A stretch of 64,000 nt of DNA, taken from assembly GCF_029784135.1 (NCBI RefSeq), contig NC_073745.1, forward strand, positions 78,679,569-78,743,568. Reading direction: 5' to 3'. How positions within the stretch are numbered: the stretch's first letter is position 1; each line of letters opens with the position of its first letter. The notes under the pieces are model-generated. The model was not told the DNA's origin. It ran no database searches and saw only the letters and a program-made list of their open reading frames with translations. Source of the DNA: Toxorhynchites rutilus septentrionalis. Lineage: Eukaryota > Arthropoda > Insecta > Diptera > Culicidae. Below are positions 23,341 through 32,414 of the stretch, piece by piece. A program made the position numbers and the translations under genes.

Positions 23341-23881
23341 CATTAACATCTTTGACACAAACCTATTATTTTCCGAGTTAAAGTCATGTTAGTGATGCGG
23401 TATCTAACCTGGTACGGCGGTATATGAATAAACCTCTAGGAAATGACATTTTTTTAAAATTTTACTATTTTTAAAAAATCAGATAACTTGAGAAAAAACG
23501 TTTTAAACGGCCATTTTGTCAAAATAGATGACTGATAGACTGATTCAGAATCTGTCCGATTTGTTTGTTTCTGATAACCAGAAGGGTTGGAATCGTGTAC
23601 GTGTACGGAATGGCACAACTTTTTTTCGAACCCTCTCACTTCATCAGCTCTCAACTATTCTAGTTGTGGATATTTTTTCTCCGTTCAATTTTTATTTTAT
23701 TGTTAAAAGATGAACAAATGATGATATGATGGATAGTAGAAATATTCTTTGTTTTATTTTTACGGAACTCGAAAAAACGTCCGAAATTCGTGTCTCTACA
23801 CTAGAATACCCCCTTAAGAGCCGAGCAGTCGGATAAGTTTGTTTCATCAGTAATTTACTTGGTTAAAATAATTGTAATTGC
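23341..23881. other. Non-coding; partial similarity to 55030-55190
   Basis: At 23550-23640 the order CAGAATCTGTCCGATT, TAACCAGAAGGG, GGAATCGTGTACG and ATGGCACAAC resembles 55045-55150. The rest is AT-rich and unrecognised. Confidence 0.45.
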
Positions 23882-24292
23882 TCATTTTAAGTAAGTGACA
23901 ATTATTAAGTGGTCACTGATATCTGTATAAATGATATCATTTTGTAGGCTAGCAAAACCTTGTTTTCGCCCAATACAGTGATCCAATATATTATCACTGT
24001 TGGGGCGAGTCGTGATCGTGGTAGTACAGAGGTAATCAGATGATGTCTGTAGATTTTCATAGCGACGAACAATGTTATTGTTAGCTAAATTTATTGAAAT
24101 ATTTATATCTCCCACAATAAAACGTGGGTGTGAATTACCAGTTGACAATAAGCTCTCCAGTTGGTCATGAAATTCATTGAAGTCGAACCATGTCGGCCTG
24201 TATACTCCTACAACATCATATAACAATTCATTCATTTTTATTTCTATTTGAATTAGGTGCATGCCATCATTAGATACATTTTTATTCATATC
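23882..24292 (-). pseudogene. LINE endonuclease fragment
   Basis: The minus-strand translation shows YDVVGVYRPTWFDFNEF, then FIVGDINISI (the GDxN motif of APE-type endonucleases), NILDHCI and finally TDISDHLIIV (the SDH motif), in the correct order and spacing for the C-terminal half of a LINE endonuclease. No RT follows. The fragment directly abuts an H-family repeat at about 24293. Confidence 0.75.
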
Positions 24293-25152
24293 ATAACAAG
24301 CTGACCCGGATAACTTTGTCCCACCCAAATCTTTTTTTTGTTATTACATCCACGATTTCTTACTAAGCGCACGATTATGGGTCCAATCGCAGAATTGTTC
24401 ATTGATTGATTTTCTAATTTACCCTTTAAAATTACCTTTTACTATTAAATTCCTAGCACTTGTAACAAAACTCGACATTATAATATCAGATTATTTTCAG
24501 ACCCAATTCTCGTTCAAGATTTCACTTGAAAATAACATGTTTCTCTGTCACATGGAATACATATTTGTTACAGAAAATATGATAGAATAAAGACAGCCCT
24601 AAATCGGACAATTCCTTTTCGAGTTTTGCTCTTATCAACACATTCGGTGATCCATTTTTATTTATATAGATAGAAGAGGATATTAGAATGCGTTTTATCA
24701 CCTTAAAATCCATTTCCACTTTCGAACAGAAATCAATTTCGTTAGCGCAAACATCAAATGGACTAAAAACGCTTGTCACTATGTAATTGTAGAACATATG
24801 GGAATTTAATTTTCCGAATTTTCTCGTTTTCTGAAAATTTTCAATTGTCATGTTTGGTTGGAATATGCCTGGTTGAAATATGTGTTTTATATTTACGGGG
24901 CCCCCTCTACATTTCAGAGTAGAGAGGGGTGTCATGCCATCATAGGAACATTTGTCGCATCCAAAAACCCTCACATCCCAAATTTGGCACCATTTTCTTG
25001 ATTAGTTCTCGAGTTATATAGAAGTTTGTGTTTCATTTGTATGGCAGCTCCCTTGCCTTTAAAGAGGAGGAAGGATTACCAAACCACCATATAAACAATT
25101 ATTGCCCCCTAAATTCTCCATATGCCAAATTTGCTTCCGTTTTCTTTTTTAT
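24293..25152 (+). repeat. H-family interspersed repeat, copy 1 (left part)
   Basis: It starts near CAAGCTGACCCGGATAAC and continues with TTGTCCCACCC, GGGTCCAATCGCA, AAAACTCGACATTATAATAT, CAGATTATTTTCAG and then units with TTCTCGAGTTAT and CATTTGTATGGCAGC. The same order is found at 30762-31560. It is split after 25160 by the hAT element and resumes at 29959-30058. The type is common in arthropod genomes (ends in TTTTTATATATATAGAT); I do not assign it to a named family. Confidence 0.75.
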
Positions 25153-25861
25153 TTCATGAGCAGAGATGCCAACCGTCCTGATTTTTCAGGATTTCCCAGA
25201 CTTTTTGGCTCGTATCCTGACAAACACTCGATTTTGCCTGATTTTTCTGAAATGTTCCTGATATTTTAGTTTTTTAATTTTATCACAAAAAAATGGATCC
25301 GTATTATCGTATTACCGGGATTCCTGTCATAGTTTTACTGGTTGGAAATGAGAACTGTCAAAATAGCCTATATAAAAAGCTCTCCGATTCTCCCTTGTAT
25401 AGTGATTGTTCTTTCTTTCGTTTGTTATTTATTATTGCGTATTCATATTTATTTGAATGTTTAAAACACGTAGTGCGTTTATACTACCTGAAAATTCATT
25501 ATGATATCATGAAATGTTTCGCTTCACAATGACAGAAAATGAAACCGTCAACGCCAATTTAATGAATTTCTCTTATGTCAAAGATCACAGAGTTATAGAT
25601 ATTTAGTAAATGTTTGTAAAGTCTATAATTATAAATTATTCAAAACCTGTAAATAATGTATGACAATTATTGTCGTAGTCATAGTATTTCGAACCACGAT
25701 ACTAATAATGCATAGTTGTGGAAATGCCTAAAAAAAGGCAAGTGAAAGTTTGCTCAAGTATAAATAATAAAGTAATAAAACAAAGATTATTAATAGACTG
25801 GATACGGAAATAATGGAAAGAATATTAGCCACTAATAATTGTGTAGAACTGGAAAAAGAAG

Positions 25862-26270
25862 ACAAAGGTTCCCTTATGTTTTAGCAGCAAATTCGTGCCG
25901 CCATTGATGATGAATAAATCGAGACGTTGATCAAGAGTAATCCTCAGTATACGACAAATGAATTAGCAAATTCAATGCACCATCTAAATCCACCGTTTAT
26001 GAGCATCTGCTGAAGCTTGGTTACGTATTTCGAGACGATATGTGGGTTCCACACAATTTGAATGAAATGCCTTCAATGGATTGTATTTCAATCTGCGGCT
26101 TTATAAATTTAACGAAAATACCGTTTTGAAGCAAATCGTCTACGTGATAGACGTCGTCTTTCCGAAAGGCCAACGCCAAACTGCATGTCTCGATAAATAG
26201 GATAGAATTTTAAAGCTATATGAAACATGGCGAAAGATTGTGGAAAAAAACTGTACACATAAAATTGAAT
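25862..26270 (+). pseudogene. Mariner-type transposase fossil
   Basis: Across frames the plus strand reads IRAAIDDE, IETLIKSNPQYTTNELA, STVYEHLLKLGYVFRDD and MWVPHNLNE. This is the helix-turn-helix, then WVPHeL motif of classical mariner transposases. Further on there are IPF, KQIVYVI and, near 26210, KLYETWRKIVEKN, which resembles the mariner C-terminus. The catalytic core is deleted and frames shift several times. It lies within hAT sequence. Confidence 0.65.
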
Positions 26271-26966
26271 AAATGTACAGGGTTTTCCAACTTTAAATTC
26301 CGAAAGTAAATTGAAATAAAACACACTTAGAATTCGAATTTCGATGAAACTTTCATTTCAAATTAAAGTTTGGTTTATGCCATTATGTGTGAAATACAAC
26401 ATCATTCAAATGTCCACCTAGGGCTTCCTCGCACACCTAGATCCGGAACAGGTAATTTTCGATGACTTTTCGGCACATATGGGGCGGTATCTCGGACATA
26501 ACTTCACGAATGTTGTCTTTCAAATGTTCAAGAGTTTGCGGATAGTTGGCATAGACACGGTTTTTCGCATAACCCCACAAAAAAAAGTCTAGCGGATTCT
26601 AATCGCATGATCTGGACGGCCAATTGGCATCACCAAAACGCGAAATTATGCGTCCCACAAATTTCGTTCACAATATGGCCATGTTCGGTCGTGTTGTGTG
26701 ACACGTGGCGCCGTCCTGCTGAAACCACATGTCATCCGTATCCATATCTTCAATTTGTGGCAAAAAAAATCGGTTAACATGCGACCATAGCGCTCACCAT
26801 TCACAGTTACCGTCTCGCCGTCCTCATTTTCAAAGAAATACGGCCCGATGACTCCACCAGACCATAATGCGCACCAAACAGTGACTTTTGGCGGATGCAA
26901 TGGCCTCTCAACAATCACGTGTGGATTTTCTGAGCCCCATATACGGAAATTTTGCATTTTCACATA

Positions 26967-28263
26967 AAGGGTATGTCACATCAAATTGCATCACGGAAAA
27001 AACGCTGTAGAAATTCGCCCAGTAAACCGATCATATTGAAAACTTTAGACAGTAAAATAAAAACTATTAAACAACTTTTGGCATTTTCTTTTTATTCATA
27101 CTTCGAGCGCAAGCCCGTATGCTCGCACCTTCCTCTTTACCCCGTCCATAAGGTTCTGTACAACGTCAGGTTGTAGTTTTTTTTAACAGAAATCCATTTT
27201 CTCTTGAAGTCCGCCTCCGATTTGACAACTTTTGGGTTCTTCCGGAAGGCCTGCTTCATAATCGCCCAATATTTCTCTATTGGGCGAAGCTCCGGCGCGT
27301 TGGGCGGGTTAATTTCCTTTGGCACGAAGGTGACCCCGTTGGCTTCGCACCACTCCAACACGTCCTTTGAATAGTTGCACGAAGCGAGATCCGGCCAGAA
27401 GATGGTCGGGCCCTCGTGCTGCTTCAATAGTGGTAGTAAGCGCTTCTGTAGGCACTCCTTAAGGTAAACCTGCCCGTTTACCGTGCCGGTCATCACGAAG
27501 GGGGCGCTCCGCTTTCCGCAAGAGCAGATCGCTTGCCACACCATGTACTTTTTGGCAAACTTGGATAGTTTCTGCTTGCGAATCTCCTCCGGAACGCTGA
27601 ATTTGTCCTCTGCGGAGAAGAACAACAGGCCCGGCAGCTGACGAAAGTCCGCTTTGACGAAGGTTTCGTCGTCCATTACCAGGCAATGCGTCTTCGTCAG
27701 CATTTCGGTGTACAGTTTCGGGGCTCGCGTCTTCCCCACCATGTTTTGCCTTTCGTCGCGGTTAGGAGCCTTCTGAACCTTGTATGTACGCAGGCCCTCC
27801 CGCTGCTTGGTCCGCTGGACGAATGACCTTGACAAATTCAGCTTATTGGCGACATCCCGGACCGAACTTCTCGGATCACGTCTAAACTGCTTAACTACGC
27901 GCTTGTGATCTTTTTCACTGACGGAGCATCCATTTTTGCCGTTCTTCACCTTCCGGTCGATGGTTAGGTTCTCGAAGTATCGTTTTAGTACTCTGCTGAC
28001 CGTGGATTGGACGATTCCCAGCATCTTACCGATATCTCGATGTAACAACTCCGGATTCTCGAACTTAGTGCGCAGGATTAATTCACGACGCTCTTTTTCG
28101 TTCGACGACATTTTTCCAAATTTACGATAAATTGACAGTGAAGCATGGCCAACGTGATCTATACACTCTTGTCTGATTATAAGCGAAAGCTGAAGATATA
28201 ATTCCTAAAAATTAAATTTCTACAGCGTTTTTTTCGTGATGCAATTTGATGTGACACACCCTT
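26967..28263 (-). mobile_element. DD37E (ITmD37E-type) transposon, B copy 1, apparently intact
   Basis: Inverted ends of about 49 bases, starting AAGGGTATGTCACATCAAAT and ending GCAATTTGATGTGACACACCCTT in reduced form, are flanked by TA (26965-26966, 28264-28265). Removing the element restores GGCTATGTG of the DD41D transposase gene. It carries one full-length transposase ORF. A second copy is at 43073-44359. Confidence 0.9.
27137..28111 (-). CDS. DD37E Tc1/mariner-family transposase, intact ORF
   Basis: 324 residues starting MSSNEKERRELIL. This cut-and-paste transposase binds its terminal repeats and integrates at TA. Residues 1-110 form the bipartite helix-turn-helix part (RDIGKMLGIVQSTVSRVL; VRDVANKLNLSRSFVQR). 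The catalytic domain has LVMDDETFVKADF (first D), FWPDLASCNYSK (second D) and RPIEKYW (E), with 37 residues between the last two. The family with this spacing, ITmD37E, was described from mosquitoes. The ORF is unbroken, unlike the second copy at 43224. Histidine in the CHY motif of relatives is N here (SCNYSK), which could matter. The gene lies 130-170 bases inside each end of the element. It may be active; expression is unknown. Confidence 0.9.
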   Translation of the reverse strand: MSSNEKERRELILRTKFENPELLHRDIGKMLGIVQSTVSRVLKRYFENLTIDRKVKNGKNGCSVSEKDHKRVVKQFRRDPRSSVRDVANKLNLSRSFVQRTKQREGLRTYKVQKAPNRDERQNMVGKTRAPKLYTEMLTKTHCLVMDDETFVKADFRQLPGLLFFSAEDKFSVPEEIRKQKLSKFAKKYMVWQAICSCGKRSAPFVMTGTVNGQVYLKECLQKRLLPLLKQHEGPTIFWPDLASCNYSKDVLEWCEANGVTFVPKEINPPNAPELRPIEKYWAIMKQAFRKNPKVVKSEADFKRKWISVKKNYNLTLYRTLWTG

Positions 28264-28878
28264 TAGCCACAGAGCTCGAAATGTGCCTCATCGCTGAAGA
28301 AAATTTGATGCGAAAATTCAGCATATTGCTGCTGTTGTTCGTTCACCCAATCGACGTATGCCCGACGCATTCCATGGTCACCACGCTTTAATTTTTGTAC
28401 CAGTTGGACTTTGTATGGATGTAGCTGCAAGTCCAAATGCAAAATTCGCCACAATGATGTGTTTGACAAGCCCAATTGCTGAGCACGCCGTAGGACCGAA
28501 ACATTCGGGTCATCCTCCACACTGGCAGCAACAGTAGCAATATTTTCGACCGAACGTAGATTACGATGATGCACAGGTTTCACAATATCCGCTACGGATC
28601 CAGTTTGTTCGAATTTACGCACTACATTAGCGATTGTGTGCTCTGTAGGCCGTCCATGACGACCAAAATCCGTCCGTAATGCTGGAAAAACATTTTCCGG
28701 TTTTTCATCATTTTTAATGTATAATTTAACAAAATTAACACGTTGTGCGATGCTAAAACGATCCATATTGTAAAATGGCAGACATTCAACTAGCGATATG
28801 ACGCTTTGGTTGACAGCTATGTAAACGGTTGTCAGCGCAGGGCTGTATACTTTCGGAAGCCCGAAATGAAAAAAAAAT

Positions 28879-29804
28879 AGGAGGTTGTGTCCAAGATACG
28901 ACCGCATTGTTGACGTAGAACTACGCTGTTATTCTATATAAGTCGCTTATTCATACCTTTGGATATTATTCTATAATGCTGTGAAATTTTAGAAACAACT
29001 GCTTAGTAGAATAACCTCTGAAATGGTTTTTTCATTGTAGAAGTTTGTTGTCACACACGCGAAGGCTCGGTTCAGTGCGAGCGCTTTTCACTGCACCAAT
29101 ATCGCGTGCATCATTGGATGACGCTTGCCTCGAAATATTATTGCCCCTGGCAATGCGTTCGTTTTTAGCAGGGCTCGAGCCTGACTTCATCTTCTTCTTG
29201 CTCATCATACACTACGCGAAGCGTCCAATTTATGACTCGGAAAGAAAAACACACGATACGAATAACGCGTAAAACGAACAGAAAATCCAAACAACGATAT
29301 CAAAGTTGGATTACCACTGGTGGGGTCCAATCTAAGATCGAAGCGCAGCGAAAGCAAAGTGAACTGGATTGCTCAACAGTCCGATGCCGAATGAGAGTTT
29401 GCCTCAGCGAGATCCACTGTTTATACTCTAGGCAAGTATTCCCCTTCATTCTTCTACTTTTTCTTTGTTCATGGGAACTTTGAATCCTACGATTTCCCCT
29501 CCGTTGGTCGTCGATAAGTTGCTCGTTATTGACAGGTCTGTTCGGGAAAGCACTCAAATGGACAGAACAAATGTATGGGAAAATGGAAACGCCTCAAGTT
29601 TTCATGAATTTTAACCATTTACAAACCAGGGGATTCTAATGTATAGCATATTAAACAAATCTTACGGAATTTCCGATTCGTTTAGTATGTGAATCGCCAA
29701 AATCCGTTCGCGGCAAAAATAGTTATTAACGTTAACTTTATTTCATAAAAACGTGACCTGTTTTCTGATTTGGCACCCTTAATGAAAGACGTAGTTCTAC
29801 GTCA
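28879..29804 (+). mobile_element. GAC-family element, copy 3 (926 bases), inside the DD41D terminal repeat
   Basis: The left end is AGGAGGTTGTGTCCAAGATA with TTGACGTAGAACTACG; the right end is GGCACCCTTAATGAAAGACG with TAGTTCTACGTC. It lies between CCCGAAATGAAAAAAAAAT (28860-28878) and AAAACCCTG (29804-29812), that is, within CCCGAAATGGAAAACCCTG of the DD41D end. This indicates insertion into an A-run, possibly duplicating some As. The body equals copy 1 with about 1.1 kb removed from the middle. Non-coding. Confidence 0.75.
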
Positions 29805-29958
29805 AAACCCTGTATGTCCGCCTATAAAAATGATGCCTTTGTTCTCCTAACGCACGAACTCTCCGGACATCCCAAAATGAGCTATCCTGATTTATCCTGA
29901 TTTTTATTTGCATTTCCCCTAATTTTTGAAAATTATAGTTGGCAACCCTGTTCATGAG

Positions 29959-30058
29959 TTATGTAGATTTTTTTTTTCATTTGTACGGCAGCCGTCCACT
30001 TGGAGAGGAGGGAAGGGTATGAAACCACCATAGAAACATTTATTGCACCCTAAGGGTC
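29959..30058 (+). repeat. H-family copy 1, continuation after the hAT element
   Basis: It resumes with TTATGTAGA, CATTTGTACGGCAGCC, a G-rich AGAGGAGGGAAGGG and AACCACCATAGAAACATTTAT, as in the tandem units at 31022-31440. Confidence 0.7.
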
Positions 30059-30293
30059 TCGCACACTGCTGACCTTTTTCAGCCGATAGTTTGGTCAGGT
30101 TGAGTTGCCAGTGCGCACACCGAGCCAACCAAACATTCGGGTTGGTCGAGAGTGCGCACACTAGCCAACTGTTGGACGAATATTCTCGAAAGACTGTATT
30201 TAATTTGTGTTTGACAACGGAGAAGAGAACGGACAGAAAGACACAAAGTCAGAAAGAAAGAAAGACATACATGCATCATCATTTTTATATATA
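30059..30293. other. Non-coding segment with paired GTGCGCAC motifs
   Basis: The palindrome GTGCGCAC occurs twice (near 30111 and 30151), with an inverted pair CCAACC/GGTTGG between the copies. The segment ends ATTTTTATATATA, the 3' end type of the H family, into which the MITE at 30294 is inserted. No ORF of interest. Confidence 0.5.
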
Positions 30294-30718
30294 CTGGAGT
30301 CGCTTTTTACGCGGGGATACGTGTCGTATAAACAAAAACCGCGTAAATTCCAAAATCCGCGTAAAAATAAACCGGATAAATTTCAAAATCCGTATTATAG
30401 TCTAACAAACAGTTAATTATTAGCTTAAAATGCAACCCATATTCTAACAATTGGTTGACTGATTTTTTTTTGCATGCTACAATCATGATATCTTTACCTC
30501 CTTTTGTTTCTCAGCTTGTTTCTAATCAGTGAAACAATACAAACTTATTTCGTGAAAAGTCACATCAATTAGCATATTGAATTTTTACGCGGTTGATACG
30601 TGCTGCGTAAAAAACCGCTTAAATTACGAAATGTGCGTAAAAAAACCTAGTAAATCCCGAAATACACGTAGAAATAAACCGTGTAAGTTCCTGAAACCGC
30701 GTAGAAAACGACTTCAGT
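30294..30718. mobile_element. MITE of about 425 bases in a TA-rich site
   Basis: The left end is CTGGAGTCGCTTTTTACGCG; the right end is CGCGTAGAAAACGACTTCAG, so there is an inverted repeat of about 20 bases with a few mismatches. It lies in TATATA on both sides, matching the TTTTTATATATATAGAT end of an H repeat when removed. Sub-terminal GCGTAAA motifs recur several times in both halves. Non-coding. Confidence 0.75.
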
Positions 30719-30761
30719 GTATATAGATATTCTAGAATTTGTTCTAATTTTTTACGAAACT

Positions 30762-31560
30762 AGCTGAACCGGCAAACTTCCTCCCGCCCAAAATTTATTC
30801 TTCGTTATCACATCCACGTTCTCTTACTAAACGCTGTTCATGGGTCCAATCGCATAATTATTCATTGATTGATCTTGTAATCTACCCTTTAAAATTATCT
30901 TTCACTATAAAATTCCTAGTATTTCTACCAAAACTCGACATTATAATATCAGATTATTTTCAGACACAATTCTCGTTCAAGATGTTTCAACCACTTGCAA
31001 ATAACATGTTGTTTGATTTGGTTTTATTTGCTTGCTAAATTCTCGAGTGATGCAGAAATTTATGTTTCAATTGTATGGCAGAACCAGCCACCCCCTCCCC
31101 TTCCCTTCAAGAGAGGGGGGAGGAGTATCTAACCACCACAGAATCATTTACTGCACCATTGAACCTCCACATGCTAAGTTTGGTTTTATTTGCTTGATTA
31201 ATTCTCGAGTAATGCATAAATTTGTGCTTCATTTGTATGGCAGAACCCACCTACCACCCCCCCACTAAGAGAAGGGGTGGGGTATCTAACCACCATAGAA
31301 ACATTTATTGCACCCTAGGATTCATATGCCTAATTTGGTTTAATTTGCTTGATTAATTCTCGAGTAGTACAGAAATTTGTGTTTCATTTGTATGGCAGCC
31401 CCCCCTTAGAGAGGGGGAGGGGTATCAAACTGTCACGAAAACCTTCTCCGGGCACAAAAACCCCTACATACCAATTTTCGTGTCGAACGGTTCAGTAGTT
31501 TCCGAGTCCATAAGAATCAGACAGACAGACATCACTCCATTTTTATATATATAGATTCAA
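30762..31560 (+). repeat. H-family repeat, copy 2, with three tandem units
   Basis: It starts TAGCTGAACCGGCAAACTTCC and then follows copy 1 closely. From 31022 to 31440 three units of about 105-150 bases repeat TTGCTTG-TTAATTCTCGAG, CAGAAATTTGTG, CATTTGTATGGCAG, a C/G-rich run (CCCCCTCCCC ... GAGAGGGG) and ACCACCATAGAAACATTTAT. The end carries GTTCAGTAGTTTCCGAGTCC, CAGACAGACAGAC and TTTTTATATATATAGAT. The C-run/G-run pairs can fold into short hairpins. Confidence 0.8.
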
Positions 31561-32412
31561 TTTTATTGACGAATCATAGCCCATTTTTTTTACAGTTGTA
31601 TCTTCCACAAGATCTTACATCCGAATTCATCCAGAGTTTTCGCTTCTCCATTGTATTTGTTTTTTGTCTCGCTGTTCCAAGTTGATTTTAAAATGTCTAT
31701 ATGGAAGTGTCATTTCACCGACGAATTGCGTCGGGAGTACCTTTGTCTCACGTAATGATTATGAGATTAGATGCTGCATGTGTGAATCATAAGTGTTCAT
31801 AGCCAATAGCGATATGTGCATTTTGTAATTTTGTTTGAACAGAAGCTTGGACTCCGCAAAAAAACATTACAGGTAAATCTGATTTGGCAAATCATATCCA
31901 AACACCGAAACAATACAAGAATATTCAATTGAAGTCCACTTCTAAATCCATGCTAAACTGATGGTGTAAAAATCAAATCACTCAGAAGATTAGGGTTTCA
32001 GAAGGTGATCTTGCGTTTCATACGTTTCATCAGAAAAGTTTCAAATCCATGGATTGTCTCCAGCGCTATTGCGCATGATATTTGATGACTCGGAAACCGC
32101 CCAAAAACCTCCTGTGTTCGTACCGAACAGAAGCCATCAATTCCGAAGTATTTTCAGCGCATTGATCGTCCGAGAAATATGTTGATTTTTTTGATTTTTT
32201 ATGATTCGTTTAACCGGAGTGAAAAAAAAATACTCCGGATAATCGAGTCTGACCTATATATCCATGCTAGAAATGGGGATGGAATACACTGAATAAATTC
32301 AAATGCAAGATAAGCCGAAAGAAAATTACACCGCCAAACAAGCCCAGCCGAAATACCAAGATATTCAGAAAAAAAAATTCAAATTTGAATTGTAAAGAGT
32401 GAAGCACAAATG
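31561..32412. other. Non-coding, nothing recognised
   Basis: It is AT-rich. A short hairpin, CCGGAGT-(A-rich loop)-ACTCCGG followed by ATAATCGAGTCTGACC, lies near 32214-32255 and may be the degraded end of a DNA transposon. No ORF of interest. Confidence 0.4.
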
Positions 32413-32414
32413 TA

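Larger units (their letters stand above)
26383..28766 (-). pseudogene. DD41D transposase pseudogene (interrupted)
   Basis: The transposase starts MDRFSIAQRVNFVKLY at 28766. The N-terminal part runs to FFSDEAHFEL (first catalytic D) and ends at 28266. After the nested element it resumes with QNFRIWGSENPHVI, TVWCALWSGGVIGPYFF and VNGERYGRMLTDFF. Then an 8-base A/T run (26762-26769) puts the rest out of frame: QQDGA and NPLDFF hold the second and third D. An additional stop precedes NPLDFF. Stop codon at about 26383. The same 8-base run and frame break are present in copy 2. Confidence 0.85.
26278..29812 (-). mobile_element. DD41D mariner-like transposon, copy 1, split by two insertions
   Basis: The tips are CAGGGTTTTCC (26278) and its inverse, of which AAAACCCTG (29804-29812) remains. 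TA flanks both ends (26276-26277, 29813-29814). A DD37E element (26967-28263) sits at a TA inside the transposase gene, and a GAC element (28879-29804) sits inside the 5' terminal repeat. Without them the sequence aligns throughout with copy 2 at 57132-58434. Confidence 0.88.
25161..29950. mobile_element. hAT-type element with nested transposons
   Basis: The left tip is CAGAGATGCCAACC (25161-25174) and the right tip reads AGTTGGCAACCCTG (29937-29950), inverted repeats with a few mismatches. TTCATGAG, 8 bases, flanks both sides (25153-25160 and 29951-29958). The host H repeat reads through when the insert is removed. An 8-base duplication with CAGRGxTGCCAAC tips is the hAT signature. Its own sequence is 25161-26277 and 29813-29950 and contains no hAT transposase, so it is non-autonomous. 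A mariner fossil (25862-26270) and a DD41D element (26278-29812) lie inside it. Confidence 0.85.

Noticed and set aside
31022..31440. CRISPR-like or satellite array
   Set aside because: Only three diverged units without unique spacers, in an insect repeat family found elsewhere in the window.
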